A DNA stretch of 64,000 nucleotides, from positions 248,001-312,000 of the forward strand of contig NZ_SLYW01000004.1 of NCBI RefSeq assembly GCF_004343585.1, read 5' to 3'. Under the pieces are notes generated by a model. The model saw nothing but the letters and a program-made list of their open reading frames with translations, had not been told where the DNA came from and did no database searches. Positions 1-10,199 of the stretch are shown one piece after another. Numbering within the stretch: the stretch's first letter is position 1; every line of letters begins with the position of its first letter. The position numbers were made by a program, and so were the translations under genes. This stretch comes from Neorhizobium sp. JUb45. GTDB taxonomy: Bacteria; Pseudomonadota; Alphaproteobacteria; Rhizobiales; Rhizobiaceae.

Positions 1-1
1 T

Positions 2-88
2 GACAAGGATATGGTCGGCCGTATCCATCTGGCCGAGGCTATTTCCTACCGGATGGCCGGGGAGAGAACGGCGATGGCGCCTGCCTGA
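2..88 (+). CDS. C-terminal end of a ComM/YifB-like Mg-chelatase-family ATPase (partial)
   Basis: The window opens inside a gene. The frame starting at base 2 reads 28 residues to a TGA at 86-88 and contains the string HLAEAISYR near its end. That string resembles the C-terminus of ComM/YifB proteins (AAA+ Mg-chelatase-like ATPases), where a helix of the form 'HvAEAlsYR' closes the protein. In other bacteria ComM is a helicase that aids integration of transforming DNA. Only the tail is visible, so the assignment rests on this short match and is tentative. An alternative is a chance open frame of 28 codons. Confidence 0.5.
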   Translation, partial: DKDMVGRIHLAEAISYRMAGERTAMAPA

Positions 89-179
89 ACATCCGTATTC
101 CTCTCTTTCGAAGAGGCGGATATGCTTGACCGTCCTGGGATGAGAGACGGCACGGCACGGATCGCCATGGGAGGTCGCG

Positions 180-773
180 ATGGATGATGCGAAGACAAAC
201 CCGAAAGTGGACGCCTATTTCGACCGGCAAAAGAACTGGCGGGCGGAATCGCAGGCACTGCGTGCGATCGTGCTGGCCTGCGGGCTGACGGAGGAGCTGA
301 AATGGGGAGAACCCTGCTACACGGTCGATAATGCCAATGCGATCATCATCCACGGTTTCAAGGAATATTGTGCCCTGCTGTTCTTCAAGGGGGCCTTGAT
401 GAAGGACCCGGATGGCATCCTCATTCGCCAGACGGAAAACGTGCAGGGTGCGCGACAGATACGGTTCACCGATGCGGCCGAGATCGAGCGGATGAAGGAC
501 GTTCTGGCTGCTTATGTTCTGGATGCGGTTGCGATCGAAAAAGCCGGGCTGAAGGTCGAATACCGCAAGACCGAGGAATTTCCGGTTCCGCAAGAGTTTC
601 AGGACAGGCTGAACGCGGAAGCCGCACTGAAATCCGCCTTCGAGGCACTGACGCCCGGTCGGCAGCGCGCCTACCTTCTTTATTTCGCAGCGCCCAAACA
701 GGTGAAAACGCGCGAGGCAAGGATCGAAAAATGCGTGCCACGCATTCTGGAGGCCAAAGGCCTCAACGACTGA
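180..773 (+). CDS. YdeI/OmpD-associated family protein with DUF1801-like N-terminal domain
   Basis: This encodes 197 residues. Residues ~10-115 look like the YdhG/DUF1801 fold (LKWGEPCYTV and the central FFKGALMKDP segment). Residues ~135-195 match the YdeI/OmdA C-terminal segment (ALTPGRQRAYLLYF, then a basic tail). YdeI-like proteins are small cytosolic proteins linked in enterobacteria to peptide or bacteriocin tolerance; the biochemical role is unknown. A GGGAGG Shine-Dalgarno lies just upstream of the ATG at 180, which supports the start. It is convergent with cysK. No signal peptide or membrane segment is seen. Confidence 0.8.
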   Translation: MDDAKTNPKVDAYFDRQKNWRAESQALRAIVLACGLTEELKWGEPCYTVDNANAIIIHGFKEYCALLFFKGALMKDPDGILIRQTENVQGARQIRFTDAAEIERMKDVLAAYVLDAVAIEKAGLKVEYRKTEEFPVPQEFQDRLNAEAALKSAFEALTPGRQRAYLLYFAAPKQVKTREARIEKCVPRILEAKGLND

Positions 774-832
774 AAGGTAGCGATGGGGACGCGATTTTCA
801 CCGCGCCCCGCTTTGTCTCTTGTGTGGCGAGC

Positions 833-1798
<966 letters not shown>

Positions 1799-1979
1799 TG
1801 TTTTCTCCGTTCAGGCGTATGAAGGCAAAATAGGATTTCTTGAAGGCCTATGCGAGAACAGTCTGTCGGTCGCCATGGGTTGGCGGAGAAAAAAACTCTG
1901 TTTTTGCGTTGTTCTGGATTAAACCTTTCGCCGCAGCAAAGCACATTGACAAACAACAGCTTGACCACCGGAGTTGCCA

Positions 1980-2537
1980 GTGACCACAGCCCTCGTGATT
2001 ATCGATGTTCAAAACGCCATCCTGTCAGGGCTCGGCACGCCGGATCGCCAGCCGGCAATCGATGATGCACTGGATGCGCTTTGCGCGCGTCTTGGCAAAC
2101 TCAAGCAGGCGGCGCATGTCGCCGACATCCCGGTCGTTCTCGTGCAGCATGACGGCAGCGAAAAGCATAGGCTGGCGGAAGGATCACAGGGTTGGGAGTT
2201 ACGGCCGGAAATTGCTGCCGGCGACGGTGATGTGATCGTTCGAAAACGCGCCTGCGACAGCTTTTTCGAAACCGATCTCGACGAGCGCCTGCGCGAGCGC
2301 GGCATCACTAGGCTGGTCGTTGGCGGCTGCATGACGCAGTTCTGCGTCGATACCACCGTGCGCCGCGCCGTCTCCATGGGTTATGACGTGACGCTGTTGG
2401 CCGATGGCCACATGACGGCGGATATGGGCCGCCTGTGCTTCGAGGATGTCATTGCCCACCACAATATGGTGCTGGACGATTTCGATGCGGGTGACCATGC
2501 CGTCACAGTGCGTGCGGCATCCGAAATCCGTTTCTGA
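1980..2537 (+). CDS. Isochorismatase-family cysteine hydrolase
   Basis: This protein of about 185 residues has the isochorismatase-like α/β fold. The likely catalytic triad is Asp in ALVIIDVQNAI, Lys in VRKRACDSFF, and Cys in VVGGCMTQFCVDTT. Family members hydrolyse nicotinamide, ureidoacrylate, N-carbamoylsarcosine or isochorismate; the substrate here cannot be told from sequence. Start choice: GGAG at 1970-1973 sits six bases before a GTG at 1980 but directly abuts a TTG at 1974, so GTG 1980 is preferred. The gene ends 3 bp before the convergent GNAT gene. Confidence 0.85.
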   Translation: MTTALVIIDVQNAILSGLGTPDRQPAIDDALDALCARLGKLKQAAHVADIPVVLVQHDGSEKHRLAEGSQGWELRPEIAAGDGDVIVRKRACDSFFETDLDERLRERGITRLVVGGCMTQFCVDTTVRRAVSMGYDVTLLADGHMTADMGRLCFEDVIAHHNMVLDDFDAGDHAVTVRAASEIRF

Positions 2538-2540
2538 AAG

Positions 2541-3473
2541 TCAGAAATGTGCCAGTTCCGGCAGCCGGATCGGCCCTGCGGGTCGCAGATGCGCCGGTCC
2601 GCGCATCATCAGCACCAGAGGGTCGTCATCCATTGCCGCCGTAGCATTGCAGGCAAGCAGGTCTGGCACGAAATCGACGGCGATACGGCCCGTTGTGAGG
2701 TTGAGCCCGGCCTGGATGTCGCCAAGCGTCGGTATCGTTGTTGCAACGATATCGAGAAGCTCGACCATGTCGCCTTCACCCTGCCGCCAGGCAATGATGG
2801 CATCCAGCGTTTGAAGGTAGTCGAGGCGCACGTCGTCTGAAAGCCAGGTGTTGAGCAGGAACATCTCGCTTTGCCTTGCTACCGCAAATCGGTCGGAAAC
2901 CGGTTTTCGCCTCGCCAGCATTTTTTTGATCAGCGCAAGATCGTCGGGGTCGCCGAAATCCATCCGCCGCGGCGGTGGAATGGCGCTGCCGGCCACGCAG
3001 GTTTCGGCCAGAAAACGACTTTGCGGCAACACCACAAATCCGTGCTTCTCATAAAGCCCTGGCTTGTCGGTATAGAGCAGGACGGCTTCGAAGCCTTGAT
3101 CATCGTACCATGTCAAAGCTTTTTCTATCAAATCGCGAAACAGTCCGAGCCCACGAAACTCCGGCCGCACCGCCCCGGATTGCAGTCCCGCTGCACGTAC
3201 CGCCCGGCCATCGATTGCCATTGGCAGAGCAAAAGCGGTCAGATTTGCTGCAAGCCAGCTATCCTTGCCGAACCAGCTGAATGCCATGCTGCTGGGGTCC
3301 GGGCCGCCCATGCGGTCCAGCGCCGTAACATCGAAATCGAAAATGTCGGCAAGCAGCTTTGAGATGGCCGCCCAGGAGGGAGGATGGCTGAGATCGCCCT
3401 GCCGGAATGTCAGGCCTTTGGGCTGCAAAGCGTCCGTTTCCTTGTTGCTCGGCTTAGACGCCGGTCGAGCCAA
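2541..3473 (-). CDS. GNAT-family N-acetyltransferase
   Basis: This encodes up to 310 residues. The N-terminal half has a GNAT acetyl-CoA motif A ([20 protein letters not shown]), followed by YEKHGF, a typical motif B segment. The C-terminal ~130 residues are not clearly assignable but may form a second GNAT-like or SCP2-like lobe as in Eis-type enzymes; that is inference. The start is uncertain. A TTG at 3473 overlaps the end of dut by 20 bp and has only weak ribosome-binding sequence. A TTG at 3428, preceded by AAGGAA eight bases upstream, would give 295 residues and no overlap. It is probably co-transcribed with dut. The substrate is unknown. Confidence 0.8.
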   Translation of the reverse strand: MARPASKPSNKETDALQPKGLTFRQGDLSHPPSWAAISKLLADIFDFDVTALDRMGGPDPSSMAFSWFGKDSWLAANLTAFALPMAIDGRAVRAAGLQSGAVRPEFRGLGLFRDLIEKALTWYDDQGFEAVLLYTDKPGLYEKHGFVVLPQSRFLAETCVAGSAIPPPRRMDFGDPDDLALIKKMLARRKPVSDRFAVARQSEMFLLNTWLSDDVRLDYLQTLDAIIAWRQGEGDMVELLDIVATTIPTLGDIQAGLNLTTGRIAVDFVPDLLACNATAAMDDDPLVLMMRGPAHLRPAGPIRLPELAHF

Positions 3474-3924
3474 ACCCGCCAGCGCCGCGTCCCGTCTCGG
3501 ATGTTTCGGAAATCTCGGCGATACGCACCTGCGTCACCGGCGCCACCACCATCTGGGCGATGCGCATGCCGCGGGTGATGACAAAGTCCTCTTCGCCGAG
3601 GTTCACCAGCAGCACCTTCACTTCACCGCGGTAATCGCTGTCGATCGTGCCGGGTGTGTTGAGGCAGGTGATGCCGTTCTTGAAGGCAAGGCCTGAACGC
3701 GGGCGGATCTGGGCCTCGAAACCCTGCGGGATTTCGAAAATGAAGCCGGTTGGCACAAGCGTGCGTTTGCCGGGCGCGAGCGTCATGGCATCGCCATCGG
3801 CCACGGCGGCGCGCAGGTCCATGCCGGCAGCACCGGCTGTTTCATAGGAAGGCAGGTCCAGTCCGTCGCCGTTCGGCAGGCGGATAAGGTTGAGTTTGGG
3901 CGAGGAGGGGGCGTGAACGTTCAT
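3454..3924 (-). CDS. dut: dUTP diphosphatase (trimeric dUTPase)
   Basis: This 156-residue enzyme hydrolyses dUTP to dUMP and pyrophosphate, which limits uracil in DNA and supplies dTMP synthesis. All five trimeric-dUTPase motifs are present in order: [31 protein letters not shown] and the flexible C-terminal [10 protein letters not shown] that closes over the active site. The ATG at 3924 is divergent from prfC, with 91 bp between the two genes. In many rhizobia dut neighbours coaBC; here about 6.3 kb of other genes separate them. Identification is secure. Confidence 0.97.
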   Translation of the reverse strand: MNVHAPSSPKLNLIRLPNGDGLDLPSYETAGAAGMDLRAAVADGDAMTLAPGKRTLVPTGFIFEIPQGFEAQIRPRSGLAFKNGITCLNTPGTIDSDYRGEVKVLLVNLGEEDFVITRGMRIAQMVVAPVTQVRIAEISETSETGRGAGGFGSTGV

Positions 3925-4015
3925 AAGGCATTACTTTGCCGTGCCGACCCGCAGGTCAATTGCAATGAGATGCTTTAGCCGCTAGAACCCGCGGCAATTC
4001 ACAGGATTCCAAAAA

Positions 4016-5596
4016 ATGGCCGAAACACTGGCAGAGGCGGTTTCCCGCCGCCGCACTTTTGCGATCATCGCCCACCCGGACGCCGGCAAGACCACGCTCA
4101 CCGAAAAGCTGCTGCTGTTCGGCGGTGCCATTCAGCTTGCCGGTGAGGTCAAGGCCAAGAAGGATCGCATCCAGACGCGCTCCGACTGGATGAAGATCGA
4201 GCGCGAACGCGGCATCTCGGTCGTCACCTCGGTGATGACCTTCGAATATGCCGACAAGGTCTTCAACATCCTCGATACGCCCGGTCACGAAGACTTTGCC
4301 GACGATACTTATCGCACGCTGACGGCGGTGGATGCGGCGATCATGGTCATCGATGCCGCCAAAGGTATCGAGCCGCGGACGCTAAAGCTGTTCGAAGTCT
4401 GCCGTATGCGCGACATTCCGATCATCACCTTCATCAACAAGATGGACCGCGAAAGCCGCGACATTTTCGAAATTCTCGATGAAGTCGAGGAAAAGCTGGC
4501 GCTCGACACCGCTCCGATCACCTGGCCGATCGGCCGTTCCAAAAGTTTTTGCGGGTCTTATCAGCTGGCGACAAACAAGGTGCGCGGTCCGGATAGCGAA
4601 GAGGCTGTGGCCGTCAACGGCCCGCAGGCCGTGGCCGACCGTCTGCCGGAAAACGAACGCGCCGCTTTCGTGGATGAAGTGGAACTGGCAAGGGAAGCTT
4701 GCCGTCCTTTCGACAGGCAGGCCTTTCTCGAAGGCCATATGACACCGGTGTTTTTTGGCTCGGCTTTGCGCAATTTCGGTGTGCGCGACCTAATCAATGC
4801 GCTCGCCGACTTTGCGCCTCCGCCGCGCGATCAGGTGGCCGATATTCGCACGGTGCATGCCGCCGAGGAAAAGATGACCGCCTTCGTCTTCAAGATTCAG
4901 GCGAACATGGACCCCAACCACCGCGACCGCATCGCCTTTGCCCGCATCTGCTCCGGCAAGCTGGAGCGTGGCATGAAGGCGCGTCTGGCGCGCACCGGCA
5001 AACAGCTCGGCCTCACTGCGCCGCAGTTCTTCTTCGCCTCGCAGCGTCATATCGCAGATACGGCCTTTGCCGGTGATGTCGTCGGCATCCCGAACCACGG
5101 GACCTTGCGCATCGGTGACACGCTGACCGAAGGCGAAGCGCTGGTGTTTCAGGGCGTTCCGAACTTCTCGCCGGAAATTTTGCGCCGCGTGCGTCTCGAA
5201 GATGCGATGAAGGCGAAGAAACTCAAGGAAGCGCTGCAGCAGATGGCCGAAGAGGGTGTCGTGCAGCTGTTTTCGCCGGAAGATGGCTCGCCCGCCATCG
5301 TCGGCGTTGTCGGCGCGCTGCAGCTCGATGTCTTGAAGGAGCGCCTGTCGGCCGAATATTCGCTGCCGGTCTCGTTCGAAATGTCGCGCTTCTCCGTCTG
5401 CCGCTGGGTATCGTGTGACGACAAGGTGGAATTGGAAAAGTTCGTCACCGTCAAACGCGGCGATATCGCCCGCGATCTGGATGGCGATCCGGTGTTTCTG
5501 GCGCAGGATTCATTCTCGCTGCGTTATGAATCGGAGCGTTACCCGGCCATCAAGATGGCCGCCATCAAGGAATATCACGTCGCCAAGGTGGCGTGA
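4016..5596 (+). CDS. prfC: Peptide chain release factor 3 (RF3)
   Basis: This 526-residue translational GTPase recycles RF1/RF2 after peptide release. GTPase motifs are visible: G1 AHPDAGKTT, G2-region RGISVVTSVMTF, G3 DTPGHEDF and G4 NKMD. The stretch DWMKIERERGISV is typical of RF3 and separates it from EF-G. Length agrees with the family (~530). The ATG at 4016 is preceded by AGGA about nine bases upstream. It ends 12 bp before the convergent YigZ-family gene. No oddities are seen. Confidence 0.97.
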   Translation: MAETLAEAVSRRRTFAIIAHPDAGKTTLTEKLLLFGGAIQLAGEVKAKKDRIQTRSDWMKIERERGISVVTSVMTFEYADKVFNILDTPGHEDFADDTYRTLTAVDAAIMVIDAAKGIEPRTLKLFEVCRMRDIPIITFINKMDRESRDIFEILDEVEEKLALDTAPITWPIGRSKSFCGSYQLATNKVRGPDSEEAVAVNGPQAVADRLPENERAAFVDEVELAREACRPFDRQAFLEGHMTPVFFGSALRNFGVRDLINALADFAPPPRDQVADIRTVHAAEEKMTAFVFKIQANMDPNHRDRIAFARICSGKLERGMKARLARTGKQLGLTAPQFFFASQRHIADTAFAGDVVGIPNHGTLRIGDTLTEGEALVFQGVPNFSPEILRRVRLEDAMKAKKLKEALQQMAEEGVVQLFSPEDGSPAIVGVVGALQLDVLKERLSAEYSLPVSFEMSRFSVCRWVSCDDKVELEKFVTVKRGDIARDLDGDPVFLAQDSFSLRYESERYPAIKMAAIKEYHVAKVA

Positions 5597-5608
5597 TGTC
5601 GTTCAGGC

Positions 5609-6193
5609 CTAGGCGAGCTTCAGCTCGGCCCGGCCGCTGGTGAGATCGGAGATCAGCCGTGAAACTGTTTCGATCTCCGCCTCCGGCACACGCAGAACAA
5701 GGTCGGCGCCGGTCGCGGTGAACTGCTCTTCGGTTATGGCGAGTTCGTTGACGGCCAGAAGCCGCGCCTTCATGCGGGCAAGATCGGAAAATTCAAAACT
5801 GACCCTGGCCGCAATGGTCGGCTTCACCTCCACCATGGTCGCCGCCCGCAAACACGCCGCCGCCGTGCCGCCATAAGCGCGCACCAGTCCGCCGCTGCCC
5901 AAGAGAATGCCGCCGAACCAGCGGGTGACGATCACCAGAGCCTGATCCAGCGACTGCCCGTCGATCGCCGCAAGGATAGGTTTTCCGGCCGTGCCGCTCG
6001 GCTCGCCATCATCGGAAAACCGATAGGTCGCGCCGATCCGCCATGCCCAGCAATTGTGGTTGGCATCTGCAAACCCGTGCTCGGTTATGGCGGATTTCGC
6101 CTCTTCTTCGCTGGCAACGGACAAGGCGATGGCCGCAAAACGGCTGTTCTTGATGACCTGCTCGAAGGTGACGGATTGCTCTAGCTGGAACAT
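5609..6193 (-). CDS. YigZ/IMPACT (UPF0029) family protein
   Basis: This encodes 194 residues. The N-terminal ~120 form the IMPACT/UPF0029 domain, with diagnostic SDDGEPSGTAGKPIL, VIVTRWFGGILLGSGGL and VRAYGGTAA. The C-terminal ~65 residues match the DUF1949-like ferredoxin-fold domain. The bacterial family is conserved but poorly understood; eukaryotic IMPACT regulates the GCN2 kinase. The ATG at 6193 gives the expected family length of ~200. It is transcribed leftward, with 50 bp between it and the molbindin gene upstream. Function in the cell is not established. Confidence 0.9.
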   Translation of the reverse strand: MFQLEQSVTFEQVIKNSRFAAIALSVASEEEAKSAITEHGFADANHNCWAWRIGATYRFSDDGEPSGTAGKPILAAIDGQSLDQALVIVTRWFGGILLGSGGLVRAYGGTAAACLRAATMVEVKPTIAARVSFEFSDLARMKARLLAVNELAITEEQFTATGADLVLRVPEAEIETVSRLISDLTSGRAELKLA

Positions 6194-6243
6194 GCTGCAG
6201 CATTAATGCCGCCATGGCATGATTGGAAGAGCCCGTGCCCCGG

Positions 6244-6453
6244 TCAGTCGATCGCGACCATCACGTCCGACGCTTTGATCACAGCATAAGCGTCGGAACC
6301 GACAGTCAGGCCGAGTTCCTCCACGGCTTCATTGGTGATGGACGAAGTGACGACCAGACCATTGCCGAGGTCGATGCGGACATGCGCTGTCGTTGCACCT
6401 TTCGTCACCTCGACGACCTTGCCCTTAAAACGGTTGCGTGCACTGATCTTCAT
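6244..6453 (-). CDS. Molbindin-like TOBE/Mop domain protein
   Basis: This small 69-residue protein consists of a single Mop/TOBE domain: SARNRFKGKVVEVTKGATTAHVRIDLGNG followed by SSITNEAVEELGL and a final AYAVIKASDVMV. Such molbindins assemble into oligomers that bind molybdate or tungstate in the cytoplasm and are thought to store the oxyanion. The ATG at 6453 is preceded by an AGGAGA Shine-Dalgarno. No molybdate ABC transporter genes are adjacent, so its operon context gives no further help. The family assignment is strong. Confidence 0.9.
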   Translation of the reverse strand: MKISARNRFKGKVVEVTKGATTAHVRIDLGNGLVVTSSITNEAVEELGLTVGSDAYAVIKASDVMVAID

Positions 6454-6528
6454 GGCTTTTCTCTCCTGACAGTTTTCAGGTGGTCAGCCAACCCGCGAAG
6501 GATAAGGCCGTCAAGCGGCGAACATCGC

Positions 6529-7908
6529 TCAATCGGCCGTCAGATCCTTGAGGAAATCGTCGCACCAGCGATTGATGTCATATTCCAGCAGATGGTTCAT
6601 CATCGTTTCCCAGCGCTGCTTGCGCTCTTCCAGCGACATGGTCAGGCCACGGGCAATGGCGTGTGCCGTGCCTTCGATGTCATAGGGGTTCACCAGCAGA
6701 GCGCCGGTCAGTTCGCGGGCAGCACCAGCAAACCGCGAAAGCACCAGCACGCCGGGATCTTCCGGGTCCTGTGCCGCCACATATTCCTTGGCAACGAGGT
6801 TCATGCCGTCGCGCAGCGGCGTGACGAGGCCGATCTTGGCCAGCCGGTAGAGACCGGCCAGCAGCGGCCTTGCGATCGAGCGGTTGACATAACGGATCGG
6901 TGTCCAGTCCACCTGCCCGAGCGCGCCGTTCACGCGGCCGGCCTGTTCCGCCACCGTGCGCTGCATCTGTTCGTATTCCGGCACTTCCGAGCGTGATTTC
7001 GGGGTTACCTGAAGGTAGGTGACCTTGTTCTGATAGGCCGGGTTCAGTTTTACGAACTGCTCGAACGCGTCGATACGCTGGGTGATGCCCTTGGAATAAT
7101 CCAGCCGGTCGACGCCGATGATCAGATCGCGGCCCTCGATACTGTCATGCGCCTTTTTCACCATCACATTGCGCGCAGCCTTCACCGCATACTGGGCAAA
7201 GGCCTTGGTTTCGATGGAGATCGGATAGGCGCCGCCCTTGAAGGTGCGGCCATAGGTGGAGAATTTCTTGCCACCGTCCAGCCGCTCACCGATGCCTTCG
7301 CGCACCAGTCCGCCGCCAAAATTGTCGAGGTCGTAGTCAGTATGGAAGCCGACAAGATCGTATTGCGACAGTCCGCGCATGATCTGTTCATGCACCGGCA
7401 TGGCAAACAGCACGTCTGCAGGCGGCCACGGGATGTGCAGGAAAAAGCCGATCTTGTTCTTGAAGCCCATTTGCCGCAGTTCGGCGGCAAGCGGGATCAG
7501 GTGATAGTCATGCACCCAGATGATGTCGTCTTCTTTCAGAAGCGGCGCCAGCTTGTGGGCGAAGAAGCGGTTAACGCGGAAATATCCGGCCATTTCCTTG
7601 CGGCCGTATTCGGCCAGATCCAGCCGGTAATGACAGATCGGCCAGAGAACCCGGTTGGCAAAACCGTGGTAATATTCCTCCACATCGGTATCGGTGAGGT
7701 CAGTCAGTGCATAGGTGATGTTGCCGCGTTCGATGATGTCGAGCTTTTCCGGCTCGCGTTCGCCGCTGGAATTGCCCGACCAGCCCATCCAGATGCCGCC
7801 GCGTTCCTCCAGTGCCGCCTGCAGGGCAACAGCAAGCCCGCCGGCTGGCGCATCGCCTGCCTTTTTCGGGATGGTGACACGGTTCGAAACGACCACAAGG
7901 CGGCTCAA
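6529..7908 (-). CDS. otsA: Trehalose-6-phosphate synthase
   Basis: This 459-residue GT20 glycosyltransferase joins UDP-glucose and glucose-6-phosphate to give trehalose-6-phosphate. Visible elements are N-terminal VVVSNRV, the donor-site [11 protein letters not shown], the glucose-6-phosphate site [11 protein letters not shown], and the C-terminal [14 protein letters not shown] with nearby [14 protein letters not shown]. Length is close to the usual ~470. It lies downstream of otsB on the same strand with 38 bp between them, so the two probably form one unit supplying trehalose for osmotic or desiccation protection. The start at 7908 is ATG followed by SRLVVVSN, a canonical N-terminus. Confidence 0.97.
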   Translation of the reverse strand: MSRLVVVSNRVTIPKKAGDAPAGGLAVALQAALEERGGIWMGWSGNSSGEREPEKLDIIERGNITYALTDLTDTDVEEYYHGFANRVLWPICHYRLDLAEYGRKEMAGYFRVNRFFAHKLAPLLKEDDIIWVHDYHLIPLAAELRQMGFKNKIGFFLHIPWPPADVLFAMPVHEQIMRGLSQYDLVGFHTDYDLDNFGGGLVREGIGERLDGGKKFSTYGRTFKGGAYPISIETKAFAQYAVKAARNVMVKKAHDSIEGRDLIIGVDRLDYSKGITQRIDAFEQFVKLNPAYQNKVTYLQVTPKSRSEVPEYEQMQRTVAEQAGRVNGALGQVDWTPIRYVNRSIARPLLAGLYRLAKIGLVTPLRDGMNLVAKEYVAAQDPEDPGVLVLSRFAGAARELTGALLVNPYDIEGTAHAIARGLTMSLEERKQRWETMMNHLLEYDINRWCDDFLKDLTAD

Positions 7909-7946
7909 TGCAAATTCCTTTCAAATATTATCGGTAGGGCCGGCGC

Positions 7947-8756
7947 TTATCGTGCCAGCCCGCTGAGAATGTCGCGAAGTTCCTGCGCGGATGACAGAAG
8001 CATGGTCGCTGCCGTCGCGCTGCCATCGGGCAGTGTCGCATCGCCGATGCGGATCGAATGGCCGCCGAGTTGGTTGGCTGCCTTGAACATCGCTTCGTCA
8101 GTCAGATCGTCGCCGATGGTGATGGGCAGGCGTCCTGTAAAAGGCGGCTCGTCCAGAAAGCGCTTGATAGCTTCGCCCTTGCTGGCGCGGGCAGGGCGCA
8201 GCTCGATCACCATCTTGCCACGCTGCAGCGCAAATTCACCGCCGGCTTTTGTCGCTGCCGCCTGCATCAGGTTTTCCAGATCGGCTTGACGCTCCGGCGC
8301 CTGGCGGTAATGAGCGCCGACGGCAGCGCCCTTGTCCTCGATCAGCACACCGTGCCACCGGGAAGCCTCTGCGGCAATCTGCGCCTTCAGGGCCTCGAAT
8401 TCCGGCGTCACCGTTACACGGTCCACCGTGCCATCGGCCATTCGGCGTTCGGCGCCGTGCAGGCCGGCAATCGGGAAACGCTGTGGCTCGAACAGTCTGT
8501 CGGCATAGGCAAGCGCGCGGCCTGTTACCAGGGCCAATGCGCCACCGAGTTTCTGTGACACCGCAGCGATATCCGTCGGCAATTCCGGCGGCACCACGAT
8601 GCCATCGGGCGTCGCGGCGAGATCGATCAGTGTGCCATCGATATCGAGGAAAAGGGCAAAACGGTCGAGATCGCCGAGAAGGTCGAAAACGGCTGCTGCG
8701 GACGGTGAAAAACCGCCAGCATGAGTGGCTTCACGAGACTTTTCTTGTTGAGACAT
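7947..8756 (-). CDS. otsB: Trehalose-6-phosphate phosphatase
   Basis: This 269-residue HAD-superfamily phosphatase converts trehalose-6-phosphate to trehalose. HAD motif I is FLDIDGTLID, motif II is near LVTGRAL, a lysine is in the ARASKGEAI segment, and motif IV is ITIGDDLTDEAMF. The start at ATG 8756 (MSQQEKSRE) is preferred over a longer in-frame reading to 8846, because the added 30 residues (Cys/Arg-rich) do not look like family sequence. No strong Shine-Dalgarno precedes either. It is the first gene of an otsB-otsA unit, divergent from the amidotransferase at 9014. Confidence 0.95.
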   Translation of the reverse strand: MSQQEKSREATHAGGFSPSAAAVFDLLGDLDRFALFLDIDGTLIDLAATPDGIVVPPELPTDIAAVSQKLGGALALVTGRALAYADRLFEPQRFPIAGLHGAERRMADGTVDRVTVTPEFEALKAQIAAEASRWHGVLIEDKGAAVGAHYRQAPERQADLENLMQAAATKAGGEFALQRGKMVIELRPARASKGEAIKRFLDEPPFTGRLPITIGDDLTDEAMFKAANQLGGHSIRIGDATLPDGSATAATMLLSSAQELRDILSGLAR

Positions 8757-8810
8757 AGGGTTATACTTAGGCCGGGTGAGCGAACCGGCAACCCCGCTTG
8801 CCCGGAAATG

Positions 8811-8824
8811 GCCGCATATGCGGC
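8811..8824. promoter_or_regulatory. 14-bp perfect palindrome in the otsB/amidotransferase divergent spacer
   Basis: GCCGCATATGCGGC is a perfect palindrome in the 257-bp spacer between the divergent otsB and class II amidotransferase genes, 55 bp upstream of the otsB start. It could be a binding site for a dimeric regulator. This is inference; no consensus was recognised, and the rest of the spacer shows no convincing coding sequence. Confidence 0.35.
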
Positions 8825-9013
8825 AATCTGTACGCTGTCGTCCCATCGTTGCGAAAACGCCACAGTGTTTAGGTGCGTTGCAAAACGTGAAGCTTTCGCC
8901 GTCGTAATTCCGTCACGAATGCTGCTAGGTTAATCTTTCATTATCCAAATGCGTCGACCCTTGCAGTCATATGCCGCGACCCACTCGCGGTCTCGATCGG
9001 AGCAGTGAACCCC

Positions 9014-9820
9014 ATGTGCCGTTGGGCAGCCTACCGTGGTAACCCTCTTTATCTCGAGGATCTGGTATCCTCGCCTGCACATTCGCTGATCGAACAGTCG
9101 CATTGCGCCAACCGCGCCAAGACCGCCACCAATGGCGATGGTTTTGGAATTGCCTGGTATGGCGATCACCCCGAACCCGGCCGTTATCGTGACATTCTGC
9201 CGGCATGGTCGGACTGCAATCTGCGTAGCCTCGCGCGCCAGATCCGTTCGCCGCTCTTTCTTGCGCATGTGCGCGCCGCCACCAATGGCGGTACGCGTCG
9301 CGACAACTGTCATCCCTTCGTGCATGGCCGCTGGTCCTTCATGCACAATGGCCAGATTTCCGGTTTCGAGCGCATCCGCCGCCGCATGGAAGCGCTGCTG
9401 CCGGACACGCTGTTCGATGCCCGCACCGGCACGACCGATTCCGAACTTCTGTTCTTGCTGGCACTGCATTTTGGTCTGGAAAACGATCCGTTCGGCGCCA
9501 TGGCGGAAGCCATCGCCACGGTCGAGGATATTTCCATGCGCCATGGCAACGAGGCACTGGTGCGCTTCACCGCCGCCTTTTCCGATGGCCAGCAGCTGTA
9601 TGCCGTGCGTTATGCGACGGACCACAAGCCGCCGACGCTCTACGCCGCACCGATGGGTGGAAAATGCGGAAAGACATCGGGTTATTGCCTCGTCTCCGAG
9701 CCGCTCAACGATGATGTCGATGCCTGGATGGAAATCCCGGATGGCAGCGCCATCACGCTGTGCGACGATGGCATGAGACGTGAAATTTTTGAGCCGAAAC
9801 TTCTGTCGGTCGCTGCCTGA
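9014..9820 (+). CDS. Class II glutamine amidotransferase (YafJ-like)
   Basis: This 268-residue Ntn-type glutaminase domain begins MCRWAAYRG, placing the catalytic nucleophile Cys at position 2 after Met removal. That fixes the start at ATG 9014 rather than the upstream GTG at 9005. Other class II motifs are NGDGFGIAWY, HVRAATNGGTRRDNCHPF and MHNGQI. The protein is a free-standing glutaminase of the YafJ type; its ammonia acceptor is unknown. EgtC, an amidohydrolase of ergothioneine synthesis, belongs to the same superfamily, but no egtA/B/D/E genes are nearby. The gene abuts the convergent YjbR gene (stop codons adjacent). Confidence 0.88.
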   Translation: MCRWAAYRGNPLYLEDLVSSPAHSLIEQSHCANRAKTATNGDGFGIAWYGDHPEPGRYRDILPAWSDCNLRSLARQIRSPLFLAHVRAATNGGTRRDNCHPFVHGRWSFMHNGQISGFERIRRRMEALLPDTLFDARTGTTDSELLFLLALHFGLENDPFGAMAEAIATVEDISMRHGNEALVRFTAAFSDGQQLYAVRYATDHKPPTLYAAPMGGKCGKTSGYCLVSEPLNDDVDAWMEIPDGSAITLCDDGMRREIFEPKLLSVAA

Positions 9821-10183
9821 TTATTTGCCAGACAGGATGATGCCCAGTTCCGCCCTGAGCTTTTTCGTCAGCCCGGCGGCCACCAGCTCGTAGGATCGGG
9901 TCATGTAATGCGCGACCTCGTCTTCGGATAGCGGCGCGCTTGATCCGATCTCCACCCATTTGCGCTTGGCAAAATAGGGTGCCTGACCAATGCCTTCGAG
10001 CGCGGTCAGGATTTCAAAACTCTCTTCCGAACATTTGACGACGATACGCGCCTCATCGTCGCCTAAAAGCGCAAACGCCTTGTCGCCCACCTTGGCGACA
10101 TGGCTGTCCCACTGGTCCACGAAATTTGTGCCGGCCAGCTTTTTCACAAAGCCATCAAACCCCTTTTGCGTGAACAGGCTCAT
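9821..10183 (-). CDS. MmcQ/YjbR family DNA-binding-like protein
   Basis: This 120-residue single-domain protein resembles MmcQ/YjbR (CyaY-like fold): N-terminal FVDQWDSHVAKVGDKAFALLG, then FAKRKWVEIG and a C-terminal helix SYELVAAGLTKKLRAELG. The function is unknown; members have been proposed to bind DNA. The start is ATG 10183, preceded by a near-perfect AGGAGGT six to seven bases upstream; a longer reading to 10225 would overlap coaBC. The gene lies 16 bp downstream of the coaBC stop on the same strand and is probably co-transcribed with it. Confidence 0.85.
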   Translation of the reverse strand: MSLFTQKGFDGFVKKLAGTNFVDQWDSHVAKVGDKAFALLGDDEARIVVKCSEESFEILTALEGIGQAPYFAKRKWVEIGSSAPLSEDEVAHYMTRSYELVAAGLTKKLRAELGIILSGK

Positions 10184-10199
10184 GCGCGCACCTCCTGCA

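Noticed and set aside
9014..9820. EgtC (ergothioneine biosynthesis) linked to the ergothioneine-like catabolic cluster
   Set aside because: The superfamily matches but egtA/B/D/E are absent and the protein looks like free-standing YafJ; proximity is probably coincidental.
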